This document shows, piece by piece, positions 1-8,352 of a DNA stretch of 18,257 nt. The notes beneath the pieces are model-generated. The model had not been told where the DNA came from, searched no databases, and saw only the letters and a list, made by a program, of their open reading frames with translations. Source of the stretch: Candidatus Bathyarchaeota archaeon (GTDB taxonomy: Archaea > Thermoproteota > Bathyarchaeia > Bathyarchaeales > DTEX01); contig JAGGUU010000042.1 in NCBI GenBank assembly GCA_021158305.1, positions 1 through 18,257 on the forward strand. The letters run 5' to 3'. The position numbers and the translations under genes were made by a program. Numbering within the stretch: the first letter of the stretch is position 1; each line of letters starts with the position of its first letter.

Positions 1-60
1 GAAGAGGAAGAGAAGAAAGAAGAAGAGGCCCTTGAAGGACTTGGAGCACTCTTCGGCTAA
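1..60 (+). CDS. rpl12: Ribosomal protein P1/L12 (C-terminal end only)
   Basis: Frame 1 reads an acidic, lysine-rich run of Glu and Lys followed by ALEGLGALFG and a TAA stop. This is the flexible C-terminal tail of archaeal ribosomal stalk protein P1 (L12), which recruits translation GTPases to the large subunit. Only the last 19 codons are in the window; the body of the protein lies upstream. Known archaeal gene order places L10-L12 just ahead of alaS, and the next gene here is alaS, which supports the call. No other family I know combines this charged hinge with this exact ending. Confidence 0.9.
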   Translation, partial: EEEEKKEEEALEGLGALFG

Positions 61-72
61 ACCGTTAAAGGC

Positions 73-86
73 TAGAGCCAGCTCTA
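73..86 (+). terminator. Short inverted repeat after rpl12, possible terminator
   Basis: TAGAGC and GCTCTA form a 14-base inverted repeat starting 13 bases after the rpl12 stop, followed by a pyrimidine/T-rich stretch (tccttattttat-like). A 5-bp stem with a 4-base loop can form. Archaeal terminators usually rely on oligo-T rather than hairpins, so this could also be a binding site. Weak support. Confidence 0.3.
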
Positions 87-91
87 TCCTT

Positions 92-99
92 ATTTATAC
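92..99 (+). promoter_or_regulatory. TATA-like box ahead of alaS
   Basis: The sequence atttatac lies between rpl12 and alaS. A transcript starting about 25 bases downstream would have a leader of roughly 65-70 bases before the chosen alaS start. A second AT-rich candidate lies near 116-125. alaS could equally be read through from the L12 operon. Confidence 0.35.
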
Positions 100-188
100 G
101 CGTTTAAGAAGATGCGTATTATAACATAATTTATTAAGTTGCAACCGCAATCTTCTTACTCGAGTTCCTCTCATCGGAGATGAAACGG

Positions 189-2963
189 ATGCAATTCTCC
201 GAGAAGGAGTATCATTTACCATTCTTCGACGAGTATGGCTATGTTAGAAAGCAGTGTCCCAAATGTGGAGAATACTTCTGGACGCTCAATTCAGATCAGA
301 GATTATGCGGCGAGTCTACAATTCATGGATGTGCGGATTATACATTCATCAATGATCCGCCAACACGTCGAAAATATACTTTAAGAGAGATGAGAGAGGC
401 CTTTCTATCCTTTTTTGAGAAGAATGGTCATAAGCGGATAAAGCCTTATCTGCTTGTAGCACGGTGGAGAGACGATCTTTACTTCACGAATGCAAGCATA
501 ATAGACTTCCAGCCCTATGTTACCGAAGGAATAATCCCCCCGCCAGCAAACCCTCTTGTTATAGTTCAGCCATGCGTCAGGTTTCCTGACATAGAGAGTG
601 TGGGATCTACGTTTGGGCGTCACTTGACGATCTTCGAAATGGGCGGGCATCATGCATTTAACTACCCGGAAAAACAAGTTTACTGGAAGGATGAAACAGT
701 TCGTTTTCACCATGAATTCGTAACTAAAGTTCTAGGAGTCAAAGATGAGGAGATAATATATAAGGAGGGAATATGGTCTGGAGGTGGAAATGCGGGGCCA
801 GATGTCGAGAGTATAATACGTGGATTAGAAGTTGCAACGCTTGTCTTCATGAAGTATAAGGTTGTTAATGGAGAGTTCGTTGAGCTTCCAATAAGGACGG
901 TTGATACCGGCTATGGAATAGAAAGATTCACTTGGCTTTCTCAGGGATGCATAAGCGGATTCGAAGCAATCTATGGAGACCTGCTGGAAAAGATTAGGAT
1001 GATGGTGGGCATTGAGGTTCCTGACGAAAAACTTCTCGCTGATATCTCTAGAGTCTCCGGTCTGATAGCGATCTCAAAGACTTCAAGCCGCGCGGAGAAC
1101 TGGAGAAGAGTGGCGCAGAAGGTCGGCGTTGACGCCCGAGAACTCAGTAAGATGATAGATCCGCTTGTAGATATTTATGCGGTAGCTGACCATACGAAGT
1201 GCTTAACGTTTCTTTTAGCTGAAGGTGTTGTCCCATCGAATGTACGTGAAGGATACTTAACTAGGCTTCTTATAAGGAGAACATGTAGGCTTCTTAGAAA
1301 TCTCTCAATTGAAGATAGACTTTTCGACATAGTTGAGATGCAGATCTCATTCTGGTCTAAGGATTTCCCACATCTTAAAGAAATGCGCGATGAGATTCTG
1401 AATCTTCTCTCGATAGAAAAGGCAAAGTATGATGAGACCTTGTTGAGGGGCCGTAGCCTCGTCCGAAGAATGATTAGGGAGCATAAGAGTAAGGGGGTTT
1501 CAGAGATTCCGTTAGAGGATCTTATTAATCTTTATGACTCGCACGGCCTAACTCCAGAGGTTGTAAGCGAGATGGCTGAGGAGGAAGACGTAGAGATTCG
1601 TATTCCCGAAAACTTCTATAGCTATGTAGCTGAAAGACACATGGCTGCTCCTAGAGAAGAGAGGTCGCCGATAGCTGAAGGAATAAGAGATATTGAAGAT
1701 GAATTCTCCGACCTGCCGGAGACAAGGAAGCTCTATTACGAAGATGCGTATGTTAAAGAGTTTAAGGCTAAGGTTCTTAGAGTCTCAGGAAATCGTGTTG
1801 TATTAGATAAAACGGCATTCTATCCAGAAGGCGGTGGACAACCAGCGGATCAAGGCTTCCTTGAATTTAGCGGAAGACGGTCTAAGGTGAAAGATGTTCA
1901 GAAGATGGGCGGAATTGTAATTCACTTCCTTGAGGGACCCGTTCCAGACGAAGGAAATGAGGTTAGAGGCATAATCGACTGGAAGCGAAGGATCAGCCTG
2001 ATGAGAAGCCACACAGCTACGCATATTATTATGGGCGCGGCTAGACGAGTACTGGGAGAACATGTCTGGCAAGCGGGAGCCCAGAAGGGGGTGGAGCGGA
2101 GTAGAATTGACTTTACCCATCCTAAAAGGCTAAGCTTCGAGGAGATTAGAAAGATTGAGAGATTGGCAAATAAGATTGTCGGGGAGAACCGTCCAGTTGA
2201 GGTTTTCTGGATGCCTAGAGAGGAAGCTGAGAGAGAGTATGGATTCAGAATTTATCAAGGCGGGGTTGTTCCAGGCAGAGATATACGAATTGTGAAAGTG
2301 AAAGATTGGGATGTTGAGGCATGTGGAGGAACTCACTGCAGAAATACAGGTGAAATCGGAATAATAAAGATAATCCGCACAGAGAGAATCCAAGATGGTG
2401 TGGAAAGGATAGTATTTAGCGTTGGAGAATCCGCTGTTAACGCTATCCAGGAAACGGAGAGAAGAATACTTCAGATTGCTGAGCTTCTTAACGTTCAACC
2501 GGAGAAGGTGGAACGCACAGTAAGTAATCTAGTTTCCGAACTCAGATATCTCAGGAAAGAAAAGGAGAAATTATCTAATAGTCTTGCAAGATATCTTGCT
2601 GAGAAATGGCTGTTGAACTCGGAGGAGATCAACGGAGTTAGGCTAGTGTCGAAAATTGTAAATGTTGAAGAAGCTGACATAGATCTGTTGATAAAGGTGT
2701 CGGCTGAGATTGTGAAACGGGAAGAGAGAGCTGTTTCAGCTCTCGTATGCGTGGACAACAACGCCCGGCTAGTTGTCAATGTAGGGAGGGAAGCTCTTAA
2801 GCTCGGAGTTGACGCGCGTGAAATTGCTAGAGAAATGGGTTCAAAGCTCGGTGGAGGGGGAAGTGGAAGGCCCAACTTTGCGCAGGGCGGAGGAACAAGA
2901 ATTGAGGGTGCAAAAGAAGCCATAGAAAAGGCTAGAGAAGTAATTTTAAGTCTTAAGAGGTGA
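189..2963 (+). CDS. alaS: Alanyl-tRNA synthetase, archaeal type
   Basis: This class II synthetase charges tRNA-Ala and edits mischarged Ser/Gly. An N-terminal zinc-type CPKCG motif precedes the catalytic domain, a feature of archaeal AlaRS. The editing domain carries the metal-binding pair HTATH (about residues 608-612) and CGGTH (about 712-716). The C-terminal DHHA1-type domain ends in a glycine-rich segment (GGGGSGRPNFAQGGG). At 924 aa it is full length. I chose ATG 189 over the in-frame ATG at 180 because GGAG at 176-179 touches ATG 180 but sits 9 bases before ATG 189, and MQFSEKEYHLPFF matches the usual archaeal N-terminus. It follows rpl12 as in other archaea, and leuS starts 5 bases after its stop, so the two synthetases are probably cotranscribed. 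No lesion seen. Confidence 0.97.
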   Translation: MQFSEKEYHLPFFDEYGYVRKQCPKCGEYFWTLNSDQRLCGESTIHGCADYTFINDPPTRRKYTLREMREAFLSFFEKNGHKRIKPYLLVARWRDDLYFTNASIIDFQPYVTEGIIPPPANPLVIVQPCVRFPDIESVGSTFGRHLTIFEMGGHHAFNYPEKQVYWKDETVRFHHEFVTKVLGVKDEEIIYKEGIWSGGGNAGPDVESIIRGLEVATLVFMKYKVVNGEFVELPIRTVDTGYGIERFTWLSQGCISGFEAIYGDLLEKIRMMVGIEVPDEKLLADISRVSGLIAISKTSSRAENWRRVAQKVGVDARELSKMIDPLVDIYAVADHTKCLTFLLAEGVVPSNVREGYLTRLLIRRTCRLLRNLSIEDRLFDIVEMQISFWSKDFPHLKEMRDEILNLLSIEKAKYDETLLRGRSLVRRMIREHKSKGVSEIPLEDLINLYDSHGLTPEVVSEMAEEEDVEIRIPENFYSYVAERHMAAPREERSPIAEGIRDIEDEFSDLPETRKLYYEDAYVKEFKAKVLRVSGNRVVLDKTAFYPEGGGQPADQGFLEFSGRRSKVKDVQKMGGIVIHFLEGPVPDEGNEVRGIIDWKRRISLMRSHTATHIIMGAARRVLGEHVWQAGAQKGVERSRIDFTHPKRLSFEEIRKIERLANKIVGENRPVEVFWMPREEAEREYGFRIYQGGVVPGRDIRIVKVKDWDVEACGGTHCRNTGEIGIIKIIRTERIQDGVERIVFSVGESAVNAIQETERRILQIAELLNVQPEKVERTVSNLVSELRYLRKEKEKLSNSLARYLAEKWLLNSEEINGVRLVSKIVNVEEADIDLLIKVSAEIVKREERAVSALVCVDNNARLVVNVGREALKLGVDAREIAREMGSKLGGGGSGRPNFAQGGGTRIEGAKEAIEKAREVILSLKR
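2957..2963 (+). promoter_or_regulatory. Ribosome binding site deciding the leuS start
   Basis: GAGGTGA lies over the alaS stop codon and 5 bases before ATG 2969. It makes ATG 2969 a better start than the in-frame GTG at 2960, which lies inside this element. The placement suggests alaS-leuS translational coupling. Confidence 0.75.
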
Positions 2964-2968
2964 TTTTT

Positions 2969-5857
2969 ATGTCTCTTGAATGGAGAAAAATCGAAGAGAA
3001 ATGGAGGAGAGAGTGGGAGAAGGCTAGAATCTTCGAAGCTGATCCAGATCCGAAACGTAAGAAATGCTTCGTAACTTTTCCATATCCCTATATGAATGGT
3101 CCCCTGCATCTTGGGCATGCGTTTACTGCAACCCGTGTCGACGTCTATGCACGTTATAAGAGGATGAGGGGATTCAATACTCTCTTTCCATGGGCTTGGC
3201 ATTGGACTGGAGAGCCTATTATAGGTGCCGCCTTACGCATCAGGAGCGGAGATGAAGAGATCATAAAAGCTCTAAGAGATATAGATGGTGTTCCGGAGGA
3301 GGAACTAAAGAAGTTTGTTGACCCTGTCTATATGGCTCGATACTATACTTCTGAGGGTAAGGAGGCGGCAAAGAAGATAGGCTTCTCGGTTGATTGGAGA
3401 AGAGAGTTTCATACAACTTATCTCGAGCCTACTTATAGTCGTTTCATCGAGTGGCAATATGAGACTTTAAGGAAGAAAGGATACGTTGTGAAGGGAACAC
3501 ATCCCGTTGTTTGGTGTCCGAAATGCAAAAGCCCAACGGGAGACCATGACCGTCTTGAAGGTGAAGGAGTATCACCTGAGGAATATACCCTTCTAAAATT
3601 CCAGTTTGGCGATGCATATTTACCAGCTGCCACTTTCAGGCCTGAAACGATCTACGGCGTTACGAACATGTTTCTGAATCCAGACGCGGTTTATGTTGAA
3701 GCTATGGTTGATGGTGAGAAATGGATTGTCAGTAAGGAGGCTGCGTTTAAGCTTTCTGAGCAGATGAAGAAGGTTAAGGTCCTCCGGGAACTTAAGGGAT
3801 CTGAACTTATAGGTAAATACTTCGTTGATCCTATAAGTGGGAGGAAGCTCCCAATACTTCCAGGATGGTTTGTGGATCCAGAGTCGGCGACGGGGGTTGT
3901 ATATAGTGTTCCAGCGCATGCTCCAGCAGATTGGATAGCACTTAAAGACTTGATGAATAAGCCGGATGTGCTGAGAAGGTTTGGTATAGACCCAGAAATT
4001 GTGAAAAGTATAAAGCCGATTTCACTCATCAAAGTTGAAGGTTACGGCGACTATCCAGCTATTGAGATAGTTGAAAAGATGGGAGTTAAAGATCAATTTG
4101 ACCCAAAAGTTGACGAGGCTACATCGCTTATTTACAGGAAGGAATTCCATACTGGAGTTTTGAAGCCGATCACTGGCAAATATGCGGGTAAGAGAGTTCG
4201 GGATGTTAAGGCCGAGCTGATAGAAGACTTCAAGAAGATGGGCATCGCGGATTCAATGTATGATCTTCCAGAAAAGGTTGTATGTAGATGTACAACTAGG
4301 TGCATCGTTAAGATTCTCTCAGATCAATGGTTCCTCAAGTACTCAGATCCAGAATGGAAGAAGCTAGCTCATGAAGCTGTGAATAGAGCGAAGGTATTTC
4401 CAGAGGCTGCCAGAGGATACTTTCACGATAAGATTGATTGGCTTAGAGACTGGGCATGTGCCCGGCGGACTGGCTTAGGAACGCCTCTGCCTTGGAGTCC
4501 AGACTGGATAGTTGAAACCCTTAGTGACTCGACTATCTATATGGCATTCTATACGATTGTCAAGCATATTCGTAAATATAACATAAAAGCTGAACAGTTG
4601 ACAAATGAGGTCTTCGATTATATTTTCTTGGGTATTGGAGATCCTGAGGCTCTTGCTAAAGATTCCGGAATAGACGCCTCAATAATTCGAGAGATGAGGG
4701 ATGAGTTCACATACTGGTATCCAGTAGATTTAAGAGTCTCAGCTAAGGAACTAGTTCCAAACCATTTATCTTTCTTCATCTTTCAGCACGTAGCGTTATT
4801 CCCCAGCAAGTACTGGCCTAGAGCAATAGGAGTTAATGGCATGCTTCTAATAGAAGGAAAGAAAATGTCGAAGTCTAAAGGTAACTTTTTAACGTTAAGT
4901 AGGACAGTCGATGAGTTCGGGGCTGATGTAACGAGAATGACGCTGATGCTTGGCGCTGAGGACATGGAGGATCCTGACTGGAGAGCTGAGAATGCGAGAA
5001 GTATAGACTCGAAGCTCCGCTCTCTATATAGGCTCGTCAATGAGATAGCTAACATGCAAGGAGAAGACGAGCCGAGAAGCATAGATCGCTGGTTAATCTC
5101 GGCTATTCAAGGAAGAATAAAGGCAGTCTCTGAGGCGATAGAGAACCTAAAGACTAGAACGGCTGCCGAGATCGCGTTTTTCGAAGTTTGGAATGATATT
5201 CGCTGGTATCTTCGACGTGTCGATAAGCCTAATCCAAAGACCCTTAAGGAGGTTGTGGATGTCTGGATTAGGCTTCTAGCTCCTTTCATACCGCATATAT
5301 GCGAAGAGCTGTGGCATCTCCTAAAGAAGGAAGGTTTTGTATCTGTGGCTGAATGGCCCGTTTATGATGAGTCCAAGGTTGATGTGGCCGCCGAGGAGTC
5401 TGAAGATATAATCAGAAGCCTGATGAATGATACCTTAAATATAATTGAGGCTACGAAAAAGGCGCCAAAGCGAATCTGCTACTATGTTGCCGCTGATTGG
5501 AAATGGAAGGTCTACCTTGAGATTTTAAGAAAAGCGTTATCAGCTAAGGTTGAGATGGGTGATGCGATGAGATCTCTTATGAAGGATCAAGAGTTGAGAA
5601 AGAAAGCTAAGGAGGTTTCAGCTTATGTTGGGAAACTATTGCCAGAGATAAACGTCATGCCGGAGGATCAAAAAAGAAGGAGAGTTAAGGCTGAGAAGAT
5701 AGACGAAGAAGCACTTCTAAATGAAGCTAAAAAGCTTCTTGAAAGAGAGTTTAAGGCTGAGATCTTAGTATATAATGAAGACGATGCGAAACGTTATGAT
5801 CCTATGAATAGGGCTAGCTTGGCAAAACCATACCGTCCCGCGATATACATAGAATAG
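2969..5857 (+). CDS. leuS: Leucyl-tRNA synthetase, archaeal/eukaryotic type
   Basis: This class I synthetase charges tRNA-Leu. The signature HLGH (the HIGH motif) is at residues 47-50 after PYPYMNGPL, and KMSKS is at 632-636 within GKKMSKSKGN. Between them is the long CP1 editing insertion, with the threonine/arginine segment ATFRPETIYGV and the VPAHAPADW editing motif. A CPKC pair (near residue 184) probably helps bind zinc. The C-terminal part, with helical anticodon-binding and tail domains, is complete. At 962 aa it matches archaeal LeuRS length (about 940-970). The start is set by GAGGTGA overlapping the alaS stop. A gap of 82 bases with its own TATA-like element separates it from argF. 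No lesion seen. Confidence 0.97.
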   Translation: MSLEWRKIEEKWRREWEKARIFEADPDPKRKKCFVTFPYPYMNGPLHLGHAFTATRVDVYARYKRMRGFNTLFPWAWHWTGEPIIGAALRIRSGDEEIIKALRDIDGVPEEELKKFVDPVYMARYYTSEGKEAAKKIGFSVDWRREFHTTYLEPTYSRFIEWQYETLRKKGYVVKGTHPVVWCPKCKSPTGDHDRLEGEGVSPEEYTLLKFQFGDAYLPAATFRPETIYGVTNMFLNPDAVYVEAMVDGEKWIVSKEAAFKLSEQMKKVKVLRELKGSELIGKYFVDPISGRKLPILPGWFVDPESATGVVYSVPAHAPADWIALKDLMNKPDVLRRFGIDPEIVKSIKPISLIKVEGYGDYPAIEIVEKMGVKDQFDPKVDEATSLIYRKEFHTGVLKPITGKYAGKRVRDVKAELIEDFKKMGIADSMYDLPEKVVCRCTTRCIVKILSDQWFLKYSDPEWKKLAHEAVNRAKVFPEAARGYFHDKIDWLRDWACARRTGLGTPLPWSPDWIVETLSDSTIYMAFYTIVKHIRKYNIKAEQLTNEVFDYIFLGIGDPEALAKDSGIDASIIREMRDEFTYWYPVDLRVSAKELVPNHLSFFIFQHVALFPSKYWPRAIGVNGMLLIEGKKMSKSKGNFLTLSRTVDEFGADVTRMTLMLGAEDMEDPDWRAENARSIDSKLRSLYRLVNEIANMQGEDEPRSIDRWLISAIQGRIKAVSEAIENLKTRTAAEIAFFEVWNDIRWYLRRVDKPNPKTLKEVVDVWIRLLAPFIPHICEELWHLLKKEGFVSVAEWPVYDESKVDVAAEESEDIIRSLMNDTLNIIEATKKAPKRICYYVAADWKWKVYLEILRKALSAKVEMGDAMRSLMKDQELRKKAKEVSAYVGKLLPEINVMPEDQKRRRVKAEKIDEEALLNEAKKLLEREFKAEILVYNEDDAKRYDPMNRASLAKPYRPAIYIE

Positions 5858-5889
5858 ATGTGCCCTAAAGAAGATAAAAGGTCAAAACT

Positions 5890-5898
5890 CATATATCG
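5890..5898 (+). promoter_or_regulatory. TATA-like promoter element ahead of argF
   Basis: catatatcg sits 5' of a T-rich stretch. A transcript starting about 26 bases on (near 5920) would have a 20-base leader containing GGGAG (5926-5930) before the TTG start at 5940. Spacing fits archaeal promoters; unproven. Confidence 0.5.
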
Positions 5899-5939
5899 CT
5901 TCCTGCCTTTTCTTTCTAAATAAACGGGAGAATAATGCC

Positions 5940-6884
5940 TTGAAGAAACGTGATTTTCTTACATTACAGAGCTTTACAGCGAACGAGATACATGAAATGC
6001 TCAAGCTCACTAGAAGATTCAAAAAGGACTCCTTAAGCATTAATGAGGGGAGCATTCTCTCCGGCAAGTCCATAGTTCTTCTTTTCCAGAAGCATTCTAC
6101 ACGGACACGGGTCTCTTTCGAGGTTGCCATAAACCAGCTAGGTGGGCATCCAATATACTTGGGATGGAAAGAGTCCCAACTGGGTAGGGGTGAAACCATA
6201 GCTGATACGGCTCGTGTTCTAAGCAGATACGTCGATGCGGTTGTAGCTCGCGTTTATAAGCATTCCGACTTAGAGGAGATGGCTAGATATGCGGATATAC
6301 CGGTCATAAACGCCCTATCGGACATGTATCATCCATGCCAGATAGTTGCCGACCTATACACTATGTGGGAGAAATTTGGTTCTCTGAAGGGGTTGAAGGT
6401 TGCGTATGTGGGGGATGGAAACAACGTTTGTAACTCGCTTCTCATAGGCTGTAGTAAGATGGGAGTAAACTTATCCGTGGCATGTCCTTCAGGGTATGAG
6501 CCGTCCAGTGAAGCCTTAAAGTTCGCTGAAAGGAATTCGAAAGAAAGCGGGTCGGAGATAAGGATTCTTCGAGATCCATTCGAAGCATGCAGAGATGCCG
6601 ATGTCATCTATACGGACACGTTTGTCTCAATGGGTGATGAGGCTGAACGTGAAGAGAGATTATCTGTTTTTCTGCCTAAGTATCAAGTGAACGCTGAGCT
6701 CTTGAAAGTAGCTTCTGATAAGGTTCTCTTTATGCACTGTCTACCAGCGCATCGAAATGAAGAAGTTACCGACGAAGTTATAGATGGCCCTCATTCAGTC
6801 GTCTGGGATGAGGCGGAGAACCGATTACATACAGCTAAGGCTATACTCGCCGTGATGTTCAAAGAGACTTTGAAGCTTTCATAA
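5940..6884 (+). CDS. argF: Ornithine carbamoyltransferase
   Basis: It makes citrulline from ornithine and carbamoyl phosphate in arginine biosynthesis, in the cytosol. The carbamoyl-phosphate loop STRTR is at residues 53-57 and HPCQ at 131-134. The ornithine-specific SMG loop is at 230-232 and the catalytic HCLPAHR at 266-272. SMG and HCLP distinguish it from aspartate carbamoyltransferase. At 314 aa it is full length. The start is TTG: GGGAG at 5926-5930 lies 9 bases upstream, and the nearby ATG at 5935 is out of frame and stops after two codons. No other arginine gene is in the window, so it is not in an arg operon here; it lies between leuS and rps7 with its own TATA-like box. A catabolic role is possible but not indicated. 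Confidence 0.96.
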   Translation: MKKRDFLTLQSFTANEIHEMLKLTRRFKKDSLSINEGSILSGKSIVLLFQKHSTRTRVSFEVAINQLGGHPIYLGWKESQLGRGETIADTARVLSRYVDAVVARVYKHSDLEEMARYADIPVINALSDMYHPCQIVADLYTMWEKFGSLKGLKVAYVGDGNNVCNSLLIGCSKMGVNLSVACPSGYEPSSEALKFAERNSKESGSEIRILRDPFEACRDADVIYTDTFVSMGDEAEREERLSVFLPKYQVNAELLKVASDKVLFMHCLPAHRNEEVTDEVIDGPHSVVWDEAENRLHTAKAILAVMFKETLKLS

Positions 6885-6886
6885 CC

Positions 6887-6894
6887 CTTAAATA
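6887..6894 (+). promoter_or_regulatory. TATA-like box ahead of rps7
   Basis: cttaaata, preceded by AACC, begins 3 bases after the argF stop. The same CCCTTAAATA string is at the ECF-gene promoter (minus strand, near 12467-12477). A start site 25 bases on would fall near 6916, just inside the annotated rps7 ORF, which favours a later start codon (ATG 6946 or 6952) for promoter-driven transcripts. Confidence 0.45.
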
Positions 6895-6909
6895 ACGGCG
6901 TTCGATTTC

Positions 6910-7518
6910 ATGAATAAAGAATCATCAAGCAAGGCTGGAAAACAAATGAGCATGCCGAAGTTCAAGCTCTTCGGAAAGTGGAGTTTAGAAGATGTTGAAG
7001 TGAAGGATATGGGGCTTAAGGATTACATATCGCTTAGACCTATCTATGTTCCTCACACAATGGGAAGGCATGAACATCACAGGTTTCATAAGTCAAAGCT
7101 CAACATAGTTGAAAGATTAGCGAATAATCTCATGAGGCCTGGAAAGAATGCTGGAAAGAAGGCTAGAGCGCTGAAGTTTATTAAAAATGCCTTTGAGATA
7201 ATTCATTTACGAACTGGAGAGAATCCAGTTCAAGTTCTCGTCAGGGCGATCGAAAATGCAGCTCCATGCGAAGATACCACTAGAATCAGCTATGGAGGAA
7301 TCGCGTATCAGCAAGCTGTAGACATCTCTCCCCAGCGAAGAGTTGATCTTGCCTTAAGATTTATTGCTGACGGAGCGAGGAGGGCTGCTTTCAGTAATCC
7401 GAAACCCTTCGAAGAATGCTTAGCCGAGGAAATAATCGCCGCTGCCAATAAATCTCCAGAGAGCTACGCTGTACAAAGACGGAATGAAATGGAGAGAATA
7501 GCCCTGCATGCACGATGA
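6910..7518 (+). CDS. rps7: Small ribosomal subunit protein uS7
   Basis: uS7 organises the 3' major domain of 16S rRNA and touches the exit-site tRNA. Family hallmarks are visible: KFKLFGKW near the start, VPHTMGRH, KLNIVERLANNLMRPG, TGENPVQVLVRAIENAAP, ISYGGIAYQQAVDISPQRRVD, and the C-terminal AVQRRNEMERIA. At 202 aa it is within archaeal range (about 187-215). The first start, ATG 6910, has no clear ribosome site; ATG 6946 or 6952 would give 188-190 aa starting just before PKFKLFGKW and fits the TATA position better. Many archaea keep rps7 with rps12 and elongation-factor genes; here it follows argF and is followed by a dead gene. Confidence 0.96.
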   Translation: MNKESSSKAGKQMSMPKFKLFGKWSLEDVEVKDMGLKDYISLRPIYVPHTMGRHEHHRFHKSKLNIVERLANNLMRPGKNAGKKARALKFIKNAFEIIHLRTGENPVQVLVRAIENAAPCEDTTRISYGGIAYQQAVDISPQRRVDLALRFIADGARRAAFSNPKPFEECLAEEIIAAANKSPESYAVQRRNEMERIALHAR

Positions 7519-7529
7519 TATCTTGAATA

Positions 7530-7555
7530 TTTTTTACTCCTAAAGCCGGAGGCTT
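7530..7555. terminator. T-run and small hairpin between converging units
   Basis: TTTTTT at 7530-7535 lies 12 bases after the rps7 stop and is a plausible oligo-T terminator. It is followed by AAGCC-GGA-GGCTT (7543-7555), a perfect 5-bp stem. The site lies between rps7 (+) and the GH29 remnant (-), so it could have ended transcription from both sides. Confidence 0.4.
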
Positions 7556-7586
7556 CTTCGTCACCTATATGAATGTGAGCTCTAGA

Positions 7587-8182
7587 TTATGGCCATTTTC
7601 TGTTCGCTATCTCCAGAACGATAACATTATCCACTGGATCTAAAGGTTTAGTTCCTAAATGTAACAGAACTCTTTCGCCTTTCTGCTTAAATCTTAGCTT
7701 TTCACGATTTTTCCCGCCAGAAAATACGCTCTTTCAACATCATTCTTTATTCCCTGCATCTCTATTTTTCCATCCTAAGGCCACGCTAAGACATGAACAT
7801 ATAATTTCCCAGGCTTTGAGGTATATTTATATGGATCACGGTTGAAGGGAGTTGCGTCAACAATATTATAATCTGTAAACTCGGTATGGAACATGCAGAA
7901 TCCGTCATGATGCTTTGCCGTTATAACAATGTATCCCATTCCAGCTTCCTTTGCTACCAACCCATTCCGCAGCATCAAACTTAACAGGGTTGAAATGTCT
8001 GGCGAGTTTCTCATACTCCTCGATTGGTATCCTAGCATTGAACTGAATCCACCCGCCTAATCCTGAGACTAACTTCCCCTTCCACATTCCAGCAGGTACT
8101 GAGTAGAGCCCCAATGAATGAACATTCCGAACTTCGCTTCCCGCCACCAAGACATCCTTCTATCACGTTCACTTTTAGGCAT
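7587..8182 (-). pseudogene. Decayed alpha-L-fucosidase (GH29) remnant
   Basis: On the minus strand ATG 8182 (GGGAGGT 9 bases upstream) opens a GH29 N-terminus: MPKSERDRRMSWW, then KFGMFIHWG. At 8109-8110 one base is missing and the frame jumps to LYSVPAGMWKG and RIPIEEYEKLARHFNPVKFD. After EWV (near 7955-7958) it jumps again to AKEAGMGYIVITAKHHDGF, a classic GH29 motif. After ATPFNRDP (near 7832) the text goes straight to the C-terminal YTSKPGKLYVHVLAWP, so about 230 codons, including the catalytic aspartate region, are gone. A TAG at 7775-7777 and a shift in an A5 run (7708-7712) follow, before ERVLLHLGTKPLDP and a TAA at 7587. At under 600 bp against about 1,300 bp expected, it cannot make an enzyme. 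Confidence 0.9.
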
Positions 8183-8352
8183 GAGTAACTTACCTCCCAT
8201 AACGTTTTTCTTGGTAGAGGTTTTAAAGGATATTTGAACAGATTTAAAGAATTTTTCTGTGGAGAAGCGAATAACAACGATTAAGCTAAAGAAAGTATTA
8301 AGGAATATACGTAATCCCTATAAGATCGCCATCTACTACTGGAAGGAAGATT
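8183..8352. promoter_or_regulatory. Intergenic region with fwdA promoter and old GH29 promoter
   Basis: For fwdA, gaatatacg (8303-8311) is TATA-like; a transcript from about 8333 would have a 20-base leader with AGGAAG-type purines (8343-8350) just before ATG 8353. In the other direction, AT-rich blocks at 8221-8256 could have driven the dead fucosidase, whose GGGAGGT (8192-8198) survives. No gene is seen in this stretch. Confidence 0.45.

Noticed and set aside
2495..3202. Long open frame (235 codons) on the minus strand under alaS/leuS
   Set aside because: It lies entirely antisense to two strongly conserved synthetases, has no recognisable motif, and shows Ser/Leu-rich composition typical of an antisense shadow.
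7519..8352. Possible insertion sequence or mobile island in the 834-base gap
   Set aside because: No terminal inverted repeats, target duplication or transposase; the GH29 remnant accounts for most of it.
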